Under the pieces are notes generated by a model that was not told where the DNA came from, searched no databases, and saw nothing but the letters and a program-made list of their open reading frames with translations. Below, piece by piece: positions 12,421 to 23,519 of a stretch of DNA of 64,000 nt. The stretch lies in assembly GCA_037903475.1 (NCBI GenBank), contig JBAJFG010000588.1, forward strand, positions 62,001 through 126,000, in the 5' to 3' direction. The position numbers were made by a program, and so were the translations under genes. Numbering within the stretch: the stretch's first letter is position 1; each line of letters starts with the position of its first letter. The stretch comes from Ancylostoma caninum (taxonomy: Eukaryota > Nematoda > Chromadorea > Rhabditida > Ancylostomatidae).

Positions 12421-13671
12421 GATGTGGGGCATGCGCGTTTGCGATACGTGTCCCCTCATCGCAGTGGGCTGGCCGGCCACGCGGCAAAATCTAGACGAGT
12501 CATCGTCGCTTCCTCGGTTTTACTCACAAGGACACCTTCTCAAATCACACTGATGGCAAATCATTTAATTTGTCGATGGAGAGGAAGACTGCTCATCTGA
12601 AATTTTTGAGCAAGTTTATAATTATAAAATTTTCACTAATTTTCTACTTTAGCTAGTCTTTCTTGGTCTTCGACAGAGTCCCTGTATGATCAGCATGTAG
12701 CTTACTTCTTGAAATGATGTGTTTACAGCGTATAAAATCCAACCAGAACTAGTATGTAATTATTTTTTTAAACCGCTGCCGAGGATACTGCACGGTGATC
12801 CCCGAGGTAGAGAGAATTTCTGCCATATTTGTCTTAGGAATCATATTCAGATCAAGGTTCAGATCATTTCGACCACCGCGGCAATCTTTTTGAAAAATGT
12901 TCGAGAAATGTTTCCTCAAAAAAGGTGATGCAAACGCTCCATGATGTGCAGCTTCACAGCCATATCTCTTACCCAGCTAGAATAATACTCCATAGAGATT
13001 CTGGTTGCAAATGACATTGGTGATCTGTTCGCAATGAGTCCAGGGACTTCCTGCAGCCTCTTCTCACATTGCTTTCCCTTTTTTTCTGTTCTACTCAATT
13101 GCCCTTGTTTTGTTTTACCTTCAGCAGTACGATTTGTTTGGCATGCCCCGCCTGTATGTATCAATAAAAAAAATAAATGAATTAATAATATATATATAGT
13201 ATTTATTTATTTTATTAATTTCCAACATTAGTAATATTAATCATATTACTGGCAAGGTCATCTTGTGTTTTTAAAATGCCCAAAAAGTCGAACAAAAATC
13301 ACAAAGAAATTTCGAATCTCATATTCGATGGTCGGAGTATGGAACTACGGATATTTCTGTGAGGGCAATCTGATGGTAGTACTCATCAAAACTTCTAAAA
13401 GCGTGACAATGCTGAGTCAGGGGGTGGTCTTATATTCTGAGAATCTGAGAAAAGCAAACTCATTGTCAGCACAACAAAAAAGTAACTGATCAATTGCTAT
13501 CTTTCACATTAAAGGAGACCTATTTGGTGGTAATGACAGGAACCACTTCGACCAAACAAATTTCTTTCATGGCCAGATGGGACTCGCTGGAGAGGAATCG
13601 TGTTATCTAGGTGGACATATTGCCGTCAAACGTATTATTTGAGGGTGATACTCACGGCGATTCTCGCAGAT
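12421..13671. other. intergenic stretch without a recognisable gene
   Basis: Short frames only. An AT-rich run with TA repeats lies at 13170-13250. No family features seen. Confidence 0.4.
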
Positions 13672-13679
13672 CTGTATAC

Positions 13680-13929
13680 TTGGGGGGACGCCCCCCCCCG
13701 AGAATGGGAAAATTTTCGAAATTGCTTCACAATACAAATAAAAATCTTGTATTAGTTCATTCTTGATTGTTTATTTTCATTAATGTTTTTAATATAATTT
13801 TTGCTTATTATTTATTATCATAATTGATATTTTTATTAATTTTATTCCCCATCTGGGTCCCGAAAGCGGCTGAGACCCCATTTTTTCTCCCACGCTTCCC
13901 CTCCCGCCCACTTCCTGCGCCCGCCACTG
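13680..13929 (-). mobile_element. hAT-like MITE, copy A of a head-to-head pair
   Basis: It ends on the right in CGCCCGCCACTG, the inverse of the CAGTGGCGG terminus of copy B. The left flank is CTGTATAC (13672-13679) and the right flank CTGTGTAC (13930-13937), an 8-base target duplication with one mismatch. Its left end is degraded to a G-rich run. It forms one arm of a large palindrome with copy B. Confidence 0.7.
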
Positions 13930-13937
13930 CTGTGTAC

Positions 13938-14207
13938 CAGTGGCGGACGCAGAAAAGGGCGGGAGGGGGGAGGCGTGAGAAAAAAGTGGGGTCTCCGCCG
14001 TTTTGGGGGCCCAGACGGAAAAAAATTAATAAAAGTATTGGTTATAATAATAAATAATTAATAAAAATTGTATTAAAAATAATATCAAAAGTAAACAAGT
14101 AAAAACGAACTAATACAAGATTTTTATATGTATTGTGAAGTAATTTCAAAAATTTGCCGACCCATTCTCGCCCCCCCCCCTGCCCCCGCCCCCTGCGTCC
14201 GCCATGG
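13938..14207 (+). mobile_element. hAT-like MITE, copy B of a head-to-head pair
   Basis: It begins CAGTGGCGGACGCAG and ends CTGCGTCCGCCATGG, giving matching terminal inverted repeats. It is flanked by perfect 8-base repeats CTGTGTAC at 13930-13937 and 14208-14215. The interior is AT-rich, with C/G runs near both ends and no coding capacity. Confidence 0.8.
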
Positions 14208-14215
14208 CTGTGTAC

Positions 14216-15160
14216 ATAAAGTTGTGTGTGTGTTTTCTTTCAAGCGTTCGTCGCATGCATTTCTGCAGAAAAAAACTCAAGACGAGAAGTATATCTAAAT
14301 TAAATTTAGATAGGTGGAGGGATCTCCGGAATTGTTTTGGCCATCGCGGATGGTCCAACGTTTATTGTGACAAGAGTGTCAAATCATCGATAGACGCGGT
14401 ATATACGGACAAAGTGATGACATATTTCAATTTTCTTGAGAAAGAAATGCAGCTAGACACAACATAGGCGCGTCATTCTAGCATTTTAGCTATTGGATTT
14501 CTCATAGAGCAATGATTCACTCGAAGAATTCTCCAATAAGTGCGAGAAGCGGCATTTGATAGAATTCTATAGTCATCATTCCTGTACGGTTACAGAAAGG
14601 AATTACTGTAAACTTTCGAGTGGCAAATCAGAGAACATGTACATGCGTCATACATGAGGCTATGTAATAAAGATGATGGTCAAGAGGGAGTCCTGAGACA
14701 ACCCGGGCGCGGATACGTGCATCTAGTGTAAACTGGCCCTAAAGACAGCGCTCACGATAAAAATGTCGTCGATTTCTTCATGGAATTCAACTCCAGAGGC
14801 TACACCTCTGCCCACAGTAGAGAAAAGGCCATTCAAAAGGAAGTTTGTGAAAAACACTGTGTTGTATACATATTGCCAACGCATGTCCATGTATACGAGT
14901 TCTATCGCCAGAGAAGGGTGCGCCCACCGGCGTGCAGAAAGGATCATCGCTATCAGAAGATCCTTATCGATCCCTTATCAACTGACAAACACAGCCACAG
15001 ACGATCAGAGAGAATGGGGCGGGGTTGAGCACGGACGCATCCGTACATGCGTACGAGTTTTATTACTCGAGTAAATGCATGATTCGGAGTGATTCCTTTT
15101 GTACCTACACTCCGGTTGATGGCACCTTTAAAACAAGCATAAATGCTAGGAATCTTTTTT
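14216..15160. other. intergenic stretch with part of a dispersed repeat
   Basis: About 14650-14740 matches 11975-12055 and ends in CTAGTGTAAACTGGCCC. The remainder has short frames without recognisable features. Confidence 0.4.
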
Positions 15161-15167
15161 TCAGCGT

Positions 15168-15412
15168 GCCCAGACAAACTTTCGGAACTTCCGCGGAGCT
15201 TGCCGATTTTCGGAACTTCCGCGGAGCCTGATTTACTACTAGAGCTCGATTTTCGGAACCTCCGCGGAAATATGACGTCACTCGTCGATTTTTCGGAAGT
15301 TCCGCGCAGGTTCCGCGCAAGTTCCGAATGGAGACGCAGAGAAAAAAGTAGCTTCGGAACTTCCGCGGAGCTTGACACTTTTCGGAACTTCCGCGGAGCT
15401 TCGAGAGAGATG
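15168..15412. repeat. cluster of TTCGGAACTTCCGCGGAGC motifs, array 1
   Basis: The 19-base word TTCGGAACTTCCGCGGAGC, or close variants, occurs several times in both orientations between 15178 and 15405. The first copy is preceded by CCCAGACAAAC. The motif contains the palindromes GGAACTTCC-like and CCGCGG, so the region can form many alternative hairpins. Confidence 0.8.
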
Positions 15413-15948
15413 GAATGATCCAAGAAACTAGCAGATCAAATGGCATGTTTTTGTCCAATTTTTATATTGATATGTTCTTGATTAACTTCGGCTAACCAAA
15501 TAAGAAGCCGTGTAGAATACAAAAATTTTTACGCTATTTTTTCCTCGAAATTCACTTCGGGATGCCCCAATAATGACATCTTTAATGTCGAATTTCGGGT
15601 AGAACTCGTGTCATATAAATGTACGCCTGTGATTATTCCCATAAATACGAAAATTTGACAGATTTTTACCAAAGAGGAATTTTTCCATGTTATCATTGAT
15701 TTTGAAACCTGACGCGGATACGTAGCACAGTCAGAGGGCAGACCTGCTTGAAGCTGATCTTCAGAAAACATAGTTACTACATGCGTGATTAGTGCTACGT
15801 GGTGGGACGATCTGTGGTGGGATTCATGATCCCACGATTTTTGGCATCGGGACGTTTGGAGGTGTTCATCACTCCATGTTGGCCCATTTTACCTTATTAC
15901 TGGAATTATGATTCACTCTATAATGCACGAATTACGTCACTCCTGTTC
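15413..15948. other. spacer between the two motif clusters
   Basis: No gene recognised; ordinary AT-rich sequence. Confidence 0.4.
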
Positions 15949-15949
15949 G

Positions 15950-16072
15950 ATTTCGGAACTTCCGCGGAGCTAGTTCGGGACTTCCGCGGAGCCAGTTCGG
16001 AACTTCCGTCGGGTCACCCGCGCAAGTTCCGAACAAGCTCCGCGGAAGTTCCGAAAGTTTGTCTGGGTGAGT
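15950..16072. repeat. cluster of TTCGGAACTTCCGCGGAGC motifs, array 2
   Basis: It contains direct copies at about 15952 and 15992 and inverted ones at about 16022-16062. It ends in the inverse of the CCCAGACAAAC flank seen at the start of array 1. The two arrays therefore look like the two outer ends of one roughly 0.9 kb inverted-repeat element. Confidence 0.75.
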
Positions 16073-16079
16073 GCTGCCT

Positions 16080-16560
16080 TTGAAGAAGCAATTCTGACGT
16101 AGCAATTTTTTACTAACACAAATGTACGCCAAGTGTCTAAGGGATCAAGACTCCATTCTGACACAAAGGCAATTTAAGAAATGGCCGCAGTACAATAATA
16201 ATCATTCGTTGCCCTGTATTACGCTACAACAGAATAGCTGTCGCTGACAAAATACCAGGTACCCTAGAGCGTTGCAAGGAGTTCTAACGTGACCAACAAG
16301 CTAAGAAAGGTCCATGCGCTGCTCCTCACCTCACTCCCTGCTCCAGTAACTCTGCTCACCGCAGTTTTCTCTTTGTCGGGACCCTTGTTTATTTATTTAT
16401 TTATCTATTGACAATACAAGCACATTAACGAAGAAAAAACACATCGGCGACTAAGCTACAGTAAAAATATATACAAGAAGGCAGTTTGGGAGTACCTGGA
16501 CAACAAATTCAAATTCGTGAGGTTCACTTCCCACCAAATATAGTGTGAGCACAAACTCGT
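16080..16560. other. dispersed repeat fragment and TTTA-rich tract
   Basis: 16085-16200 matches 12060-12180. A TTTATTTATTTATTTA tract lies at 16387-16402. No gene recognised. Confidence 0.45.
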
Positions 16561-16562
16561 GC

Positions 16563-16805
16563 TTAAAGGCAGTGTATCATCTCGCTTTCAAAGTTGAGGT
16601 TTTGAGCTGAATCCAGCGGTATACATGAAATGTTGCAGAAGGTCATTAAACCTGTTTTTGAACGTTTTTCGGCACAGGATTTGAAACAGTTTGTCGAGCC
16701 GAATGAACGCGTGCAGCCGGTGATCGTATCGATCGGACACGTGCAAACATGTTCGCCAACGCTGCAGCCGTAGCTGACAGCCAGCACAGTCACGGACCGC
16801 TCCAC
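16563..16805 (-). repeat. repeat-encoded Cys-containing coding fragment, copy 2
   Basis: The minus strand reads through an 80-residue fragment. Its spaced residues (C.VG..V..C.ID.I.G.T...G..NC and a later IPLD) match the plus-strand fragments at 56300-56720 and, in part, 1140-1480. The conserved spacing points to a formerly coding sequence spread by duplication or transposition. I do not recognise the family. Confidence 0.5.
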
Positions 16806-18224
16806 CCGAGTGGTCCGTCAAAGGCACTTTCGGGCCCTCCGAGAACGGGGTTTTCGTCACTTTTACGCGTTGTGACGCACATCGTTGGAATCAGCGTGAT
16901 GAGGAGATCCCGAGTCTGTTGATATCTAATACCCCTGAAACGAGGTGACACACTCCCTTTAAAGTTCTTAGATGTCTGTCGATTGAACCACTTGTATTCG
17001 AATTTGTACATTGTACTCACATATATGTCATGGAATAAATAATAAAAATAATAGTAATTACCCAAAGGTAAACGTGGCGCACAGGTCCGAATACATCCGA
17101 ACAGGACGCCGCGAAGCTGCGCTCTGGCTTGGCAGTAATAATAACTGAAAACGGTAAAGCAATCATACATCAAAATAAGCAGCAGAATCCCTACCAGATG
17201 TTCCAGCGCTTCTTTCAAACGAGCTGCTAGGTCCAAGATATGTGTAGCATAGATCAATATGATTACTATACATTTTCTTAGTAATGGTAACTGCTCAACC
17301 AGAAATCGTATTTTATCTGTATTTGTATCCATAGTGTTGTAAATAAGAAGCAACAAATCAATCAATCAATCAATCAAAGGATTAGTGTTGCTCATTTTCC
17401 AATTATCCCCTCATCATTGTTCCAATTATACAAGCGATTAGGGGTTTTTAGATAGTGGATGCCACGACCCTTTCCGAAGGCCTGATTGACGTAAAAAAAG
17501 AGCTTATGACAGCTGTTCGTTAATTGGCTGTTTCACAAGCAGATAATGCCAGTGTAAAGAAATTTTGATCTGGAGTTCAACTTTCGATGCTATCATCTGG
17601 CTTGTCATCTATACCTCCGAATTATAAGCGCCGTGTTAATTAATGGGGCTTTAGTCCAATTCACCACAACTTTTTTGGTGAGCCATGTGTTGTCGGAAGC
17701 CTAAGAAATAATATGCCTCTCTGGGTTTCGCTCTGCCCACTTTTGCCCTTTGTTTTGTGCATTCTAGTAGGAAAGAGTGGTGGTGACAGTCTAATGATCA
17801 TTTTCGGCCAATGAAACAAGTTTACACATGGATCTCCCTGGCATAGAAAGCTCCTACACTCTTGAATATTGGGCAGAAAATTGGTGATCTGGAGAGCAAA
17901 TCAGAGGAAGTTCTTGGAAAAGATGTCACCGAGACTCTACTTGCGGCCATTTCCAACTCTACCAGGTTTCATGTTTGCAGATCATAAAAGGTTCAAATAA
18001 GGCTATGGATTATGAAATTTTGCATGTGTGTTCGAGACATTCGGGTTGTCAACGCGGATACAAAGTCATGGGTTTCCTGACAAAGCGCAAGAAATAATTG
18101 CAATAAAATATTTGGCCAAAGACTTTGTTGTCACCCTGTAGTTTGAACACATTGCTCTTTGCTGCAAAAAAAGGATTGAACTTAGTGGTTACGCTAATAT
18201 AAAATAAACTACGTGCTCCCGTCC
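16806..18224. other. intergenic stretch with repeat fragments
   Basis: A minus-strand frame at 16790-17365 (191 residues) is open but has no recognisable domain. CAAT-type microsatellite repeats occur at 17355-17380. 17385-17640 matches pieces of the 12 kb dispersed repeat. Confidence 0.4.
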
Positions 18225-18480
18225 AGAAGTTGAACGAAAGAGCACTGATCGCACTGACCGGAATGGATCACCATCGAGTTATGTGTCACATTGCTTTGAA
18301 AGTCAGAGCAATCAACATAATCACCGATTGATTTTTCGCATTAGATGCGAACATCTTATCAAAGGAAGCGCGTTTCATCTGACTTCTCAAAAATCACATG
18401 CATTTCTGATTTTCCATTGCAATCACATAATCACAATCCTTCAACTAACCACATGCTTTCTCTAGTTGAGTTCAAAATAG
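18225..18480 (+). repeat. conserved CAP-array upstream block, copy B
   Basis: A clear match to 33140-33420 and 4140-4430: the GGATCACCATCGAGTTATGTG region, the GCATTAGATGCGAACATC word and the AATCACATAATCACAATCC block occur in the same order. Confidence 0.75.
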
Positions 18481-18487
18481 CACACAC

Positions 18488-19917
18488 CAGAGATGAGCGG
18501 ATACGAGATTTTTCATGACCCGGATAAAGGTGCGGATAACGGATAGGCCAAAATTGGATAGGCCAAAATTGACCGGATCACGGATACCGTAAAACGGATA
18601 ACGGATAACTGCACCAGATGCTACAAGACACCATATTCGTTGTTGCAGAATCGATGTCTATTTTCGGACCACGAGCTTTGAAATAATATTCTGAAGTGGA
18701 GAGTTACTTTTTCACCATACTTTTGGTATAAATTCGAAAGCACACTTCCTTCCGTTTCTGTCCTTTCACTCTCATTTATACCGCTCCACTTTGCTAGGTT
18801 TTTTCGAAGATTATCGAAATGTAGCCGTTCGAAAAAAAATTCCTATCAAACTGAATCATGGGTGCGAACTCGCTAACAACGTCATAGCTAGGAAGGGGAA
18901 TGTTACCACCGTATGTGCGAGAGAACGTCAAGCAAAGTCTTAGTCCAAGTTGGTCTAAGTTAATCAATTTTGGACATATCTATGTGTCAGAGTTATGGGA
19001 GTTAAATTTGATAACGTCAACACCTTTCTGAGGGCACTGACGGAAGCTGTCACCGGAAGATGTGTTGAACATCTCAAAGATGACCACAAGATTCACTATT
19101 CTGCTATTTTCGACGCCGTGGAACGAATGGACATAGTGGAGAATTTGGGCAAGGGGATTTGTAAAAATAACAGTTTCCAGTGACATTTGAGTACTCAGTA
19201 ATTCGATTGGCACACTACCTGGTTGAGGTGATACGTGTCCGTGTCTTTTCAGTAGGAAGGTCAGCTACCCGATGGCAAATCCCCCCAAGGTTTTGTCTTG
19301 GGGTGGCGGAAGGGAGGGGGGAGCGAATGGGGCTGAAGTTTGCTTCATATATCTTTCGTGGAGTGCTGACAAACATCCCAGCACTGACTGACTGTTATGA
19401 ACGTATTGACTCTCAAACGCTATTTTAACCAATACATCCGAAAAATGATAGAAAACGCAGAGTTCAATGAATTGTCGAAACGAATGTTGCTAGGAGGATG
19501 CATCGCTCATCGGTGAGCTGCTAGTTCCAACGTTGCTGATTTCCAAACATTGGCCAATTGTTGATGCTTTTACAAGTAGATATTGGTTTCGAGGTTGTTT
19601 CTTGATTTTGTCGGACGACACAGAGAACATCAACAAGAGCACCTCTTCTTGGGCAGGTGCAAGTCTGTATTACCTTTTCCTACCTCGCTAGAAGAGAGTA
19701 AACTACTGACGACGTGAAATGGGCTGGATCGAGTAATACTTCTTAGAATGAAGGCTATTCTCTGTTGAGAACATGCGCAATGAATCCACTATTTTTGACC
19801 TTATCGCACCGTTATCCGGCGCCAAAAGCCCGGGTAACGGTGCGTGTAACGGATAGGCCAGAACCTACGGATAACGGCAAAACGGACAACTGGATACGGA
19901 CTATCCACCCAACCCTG
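18488..19917. mobile_element. hAT-type element, 1430 bp, non-autonomous
   Basis: It starts CAGAGATGAGCGGATA and ends with the inverse of CAGGGTTGGGTGGATA, so the ends are imperfect terminal inverted repeats of hAT style. It is flanked by perfect 8-base repeats GCACACAC (18480-18487 and 19918-19925). Sub-terminal ACGGATAACGGATA-type repeats occur at both ends. Short open frames at 18995-19430 are not convincingly transposase. The equivalent positions near 4395 and 33410 lack the element. Confidence 0.85.
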
Positions 19918-19949
19918 GCACACACCTGTCCTCGAAAAGAGACCATATG

Positions 19950-20420
19950 CTCCAAAATTCATGTGTTTCCACATCTGAAAAACAGGATTTTCTGGATATT
20001 GTAGGTGACTCGTGAGATAAATAACCGTCCTAGATGATTTGGTAATGACAATTAATACATAGCAATAGTTTTAAACCGTATCAGTGTATGAAGATGTTCA
20101 TATTAGATGACTGATAGACGACGAACCCCGCAGACATTGTTTCGACGTTTCACAAGATAGGGATACCTAATTAATGAGGTGGAAGATACACATGTAATTC
20201 CTACCTCTTTGTGACGAACCGCACTGATTACGCTCTGATGATTCGCTGGAGACAGGTATGCGTGATTGTGCATTAGTACTAATTGCAATGTGTCCTCATT
20301 CCGTCACAAATTACAGGGGATATTACCGGTCCTCACCACTTCATCAACAAAATTTATTAGGAAGGAATTATTCGGATTGGTTTTTGATTTTAAAACAAGG
20401 GAATCGCTCATTATGTGCGC
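19950..20420 (+). repeat. duplicated CAP-2 upstream region, matching 33460-33640 and 35260-35520
   Basis: The TTCATGTGTTTCCACATCTGAAA block and following text match 33465-33630. The part from about 20155 to the TATA box matches 35290-35520, including the TTACCGGTCCTCACCACTTCA word. It belongs to the segmental duplication that carries the CAP genes. Confidence 0.65.
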
Positions 20421-20421
20421 A

Positions 20422-20427
20422 TATAAA
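20422..20427 (+). promoter_or_regulatory. TATA box of CAP-2
   Basis: TATAAA 40 bases before the ATG at 20462, matching the position in CAP-1 and CAP-3. Confidence 0.7.
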
Positions 20428-20461
20428 AGCCACCGCTGAGCTTGCTCAGGCAAAAGGAACA

Positions 20462-23421
20462 ATGAAATCCTGCTTTGTGGTGAGTTGTTTCCTTCGAAGA
20501 ACTGGCTGCGAAAAGAGATCTCAGTTATTCAGGTTCTGTTTGCCATCCTTGGCATTGCTCATGTCAATGGTAAGTGCTTGTTTCCGTTAAAAATTTTTTG
20601 TTGACCATCCAAGAGTTCAAGGAATAGTCGATGTTATTGATATTATTCACGCCAAGAAAGTACTCGAAGCAGCTGTCTCCCAATCCCACTCCAATCCTCA
20701 CATTCTATCATATTTTATCTGAGACTCAGTAGCAAAGTGAATGTGAAGGACAGAAAACAAACTAAATGAAGTTGACTGGCTTTCTTTCAAAGCCTCGTCA
20801 AAGCGGCAGCTTCATCAGTGACTTATTATCTTGCCCTTGAAGAACCAATTAGTGATAGTTGTGGATAACCTGACAAAGCTGTGAGATGCGCGCTTACAGT
20901 GAAAATACACTGTGCCTCAACCATCGTATAGTATTCCTCTTTTGAGGTAAGCCAAAAAATATAATCAACGACGAGATGAGGAGTGAACTTCTGGATATGC
21001 ACAATAATTACAGGTGTGTGGCTCCTTCTATTGGGAATAGTTTGTAAAATTAAAATAAATTCATACAGATCGCAACTTGCGGAAGGTCTTATCGTAACGG
21101 AGAAAGGTGAGGCTGGTCCTGCAGCAAAAATGATAAAAATGGTGAGTTAGAGGCTAAATACTAGAGGTGCACTGAACAGCCCAACTGCTTCTCGTTTCGC
21201 GAGCATAGCAGTGGCTCCCTATCTTAGAGTGTCGCACTTTTATAAAACTAAAAAAAATTGTTTTCCGCAGTCGCATTTCACAACAAAGGATACAGTTTTG
21301 GAATGAAATATCTCTCATCGCATGATGTCGCTGATCTCAACGGTGACATTTAAAACATCCCGCAATGCTGCGCATTGAGGGATGTTTCAAATGTCCTTCT
21401 CTTGATTCACTGTCCGATTAATCAAGGCGTAAATCTACAGCAAAAAGGGCAATTTATACTGGACGCGTGCGACTGACACGCGTGCGTCTATATGATGAGG
21501 AATAGGGCGCAGTCGCATAGCAGTCGCATCGCAGTCGCAGCCCAGACGCACGCGTTTATGGCCTCGCGACGGCCGCGCGTTCTTCTCATTGAGGATGTAC
21601 ATGCCGTGCTGACCGGTTTTCATCTAAAATTCTCTACAAATGGATGCGTGCGACTGATGCGCGACTGACGCACGCAGCTAGTATAAATTACCCTAAACCC
21701 ATGCAATTTTCGCTGAAGAACAACTCTCGGGAATATTTTGAATGCCAATTACTAATTTCGAGCGCATTTCATGACCAGTTTCATTTTGAAAGAAACGGAG
21801 CCGTAGGCCAGTCGGAGCACATGTAAGCATGTAATAAACTTGCATGTGTTGATAATCGCCCTGTTTCCGCATATAAATAGAATCATTAGTTTGGTATGTA
21901 ACCCCTTCCAAGACGCTTCATTGACAACTGAGAGAACCTTGAGAATTTAGCCACTACGCAAAACTTTCCCTTTTTCTGTGATTAGACCAGGGGCCGCTTT
22001 TTTGAAGGACTCGTCGCAGCGCTGAGTATCGACAATGCGCTGAGAGTCGACGCCAGTAACAGAACCGTTTTCGGGGATTTAATATAGTAGGATTCTGTGA
22101 TAACATTGACATTCGCACATGAAACCTATACCTTTCGGCTCAGAATTGTGCCCTCCTGTGCAGAAAATCAATGTCGTCTATGCGAAGCGCGGCGAAGCTG
22201 AAAGAAAGCTGTGGCGCAAGCACAAGTTTTCCGAAAGTTTCGTACGGAACCACTGTGATCAGAAACATGGAGATTCTTGTGACTTGAAGGTGATCTGGGA
22301 CGGTTTGACGGTTTGGGCGGTTGCCTAGCAGTGTATACACCTAAAACAAGATCATCTAAAACTCTAAAATCACTGGGCTCGTCCACGCTGTTCAAAGACG
22401 GATCATTAGAAGATCCCTAGTCTTAGCTGGGAACACCTGCTTGATCGAGCACATTCTAAATACCTGTCCATACCTGAGTTCCACCTCTTAAGGTCATTCA
22501 GTCAGGTCATTCAGTCATAATTGTAAAGAGAGTCAGCCAGAAAGTTGGACGCCACAATTCTTCGATGTTGCCAGTGGAGATTTGTCGAGGGCGGAACTCC
22601 ATAGAAAGGCACCGGTCTTCTCGTAAATTCAACTATGAAAAATGATTTTGAACAATTGTAGTCGTGGTTGTGAACAGACTGAGTGTGGCAACCTCTACAA
22701 ACCAGTGACAGCATGAGGGGTGGAGGGTGGGAGAGGGAAGAAGGTTGCAATGCATACAAAGCAAGATTATGTGTTCTAGGTTTACGGCAAAAAACTCGAA
22801 AAGAGCGCCTTCGAATCAGCTGCCAAGTGCAGGTCGTATGCCTCCTCATCAGCTGCATACGATGAAAACCTGCACGTTGCCCATGACGAAGATTTTATTC
22901 AAGAGGTAAATGATCATCATATTGATTTGGATAATGAGCATGGCGCAACAGTGCTGACGTTTTTAGATTAAAATTTAGGCCCTCAGTGAATGGTTTGGAG
23001 AGATTTACGAAAAAGCTCAGGAAGAAACAGCGAGTGTGTACTCACCGAGCTACAATAGCTATGCTAATGTTAGTGATGTGTTTGTGTTTAAACGTCCTAA
23101 AAACACGGAGAACTTTTTCTGACAGAAACTCTAGATTTAATACTACATTACTCTTACAATATACTATTTAAGATGGCTTGGGACACTCGTAAGAGGGTCG
23201 GCTGCGCGATTGTTGAGTGCACCGGCAAAATCCACGTAGTCTGCCACTACCCACCGATGTAAGTTTCAATCGGTACAAAAAATGGCGTTGAACGTCAAAA
23301 CAGCTGGTATTTCAGAGCAAACAAGGAAGGACAAAAAATTTACGAAAAGGGCGCGAAATGCTCAAAATGCGGATCTTACGGAAGCGGTTTCAAATGTGTG
23401 GAGGGACTCTGCACTAAGTAG
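20462..23421 (+). CDS. CAP-2: secreted single-domain CAP (SCP/TAPS, ASP-like) protein
   Basis: Eight exons give 200 residues: 20462-20479, 20533-20569, 20947-21013, 21069-21141, 22780-22905, 22979-23068, 23173-23258, 23316-23421 (TAG stop). Phases match CAP-1 exon for exon. It begins with a signal peptide (MKSCFV then a hydrophobic VLFAILGIAHV). The first CAP helix reads DMHNNYRSQLAEG. VYGKKLEKSAFESA replaces the YDC..LE helix of CAP-1, AWDTRKRVGCAIV and HVVCHY lie in exon 7, and the Cys-rich tail ends LCTK. The GHYTQ His is again missing (NSYAN). The start of exon 3 is the least certain junction because its upstream sequence has an in-frame stop that forces the acceptor at 20946. Intron 4 (1.6 kb) holds a MITE. 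Probably secreted; the target is unknown. Confidence 0.82.
21447..21693. mobile_element. MITE in CAP-2 intron 4
   Basis: It begins GGGCAATTTATACT and ends AGTATAAATTACCC, a 14-base terminal inverted repeat with one mismatch. It is rich in GCGTGCGACTGA-type words on both sides. The right half resembles 40180-40310. No coding capacity. Confidence 0.65.
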
Positions 23422-23483
23422 AATCAGCAGTCGCAGCAGAATTAGAAGTCGTAATACCTCTGTGTATGATAACTTTGACGAAA

Positions 23484-23489
23484 AATAAA
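23484..23489 (+). promoter_or_regulatory. poly(A) signal of CAP-2
   Basis: AATAAA 63 bases after the stop, in the AATAAATCAACTG context shared with CAP-3. Confidence 0.75.
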
Positions 23490-23519
23490 TCAACTGAAAG
23501 CATACAATTCTGTTAACTT

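Noticed and set aside
13680..14207. CRISPR-like or bacterial inverted repeat
   Set aside because: The genome is eukaryotic and the structure is fully explained by two MITEs with target duplications.
16790..17365. 191-codon minus-strand open frame
   Set aside because: No recognisable domain, AT-rich with low-complexity ends, lies among repeat fragments.
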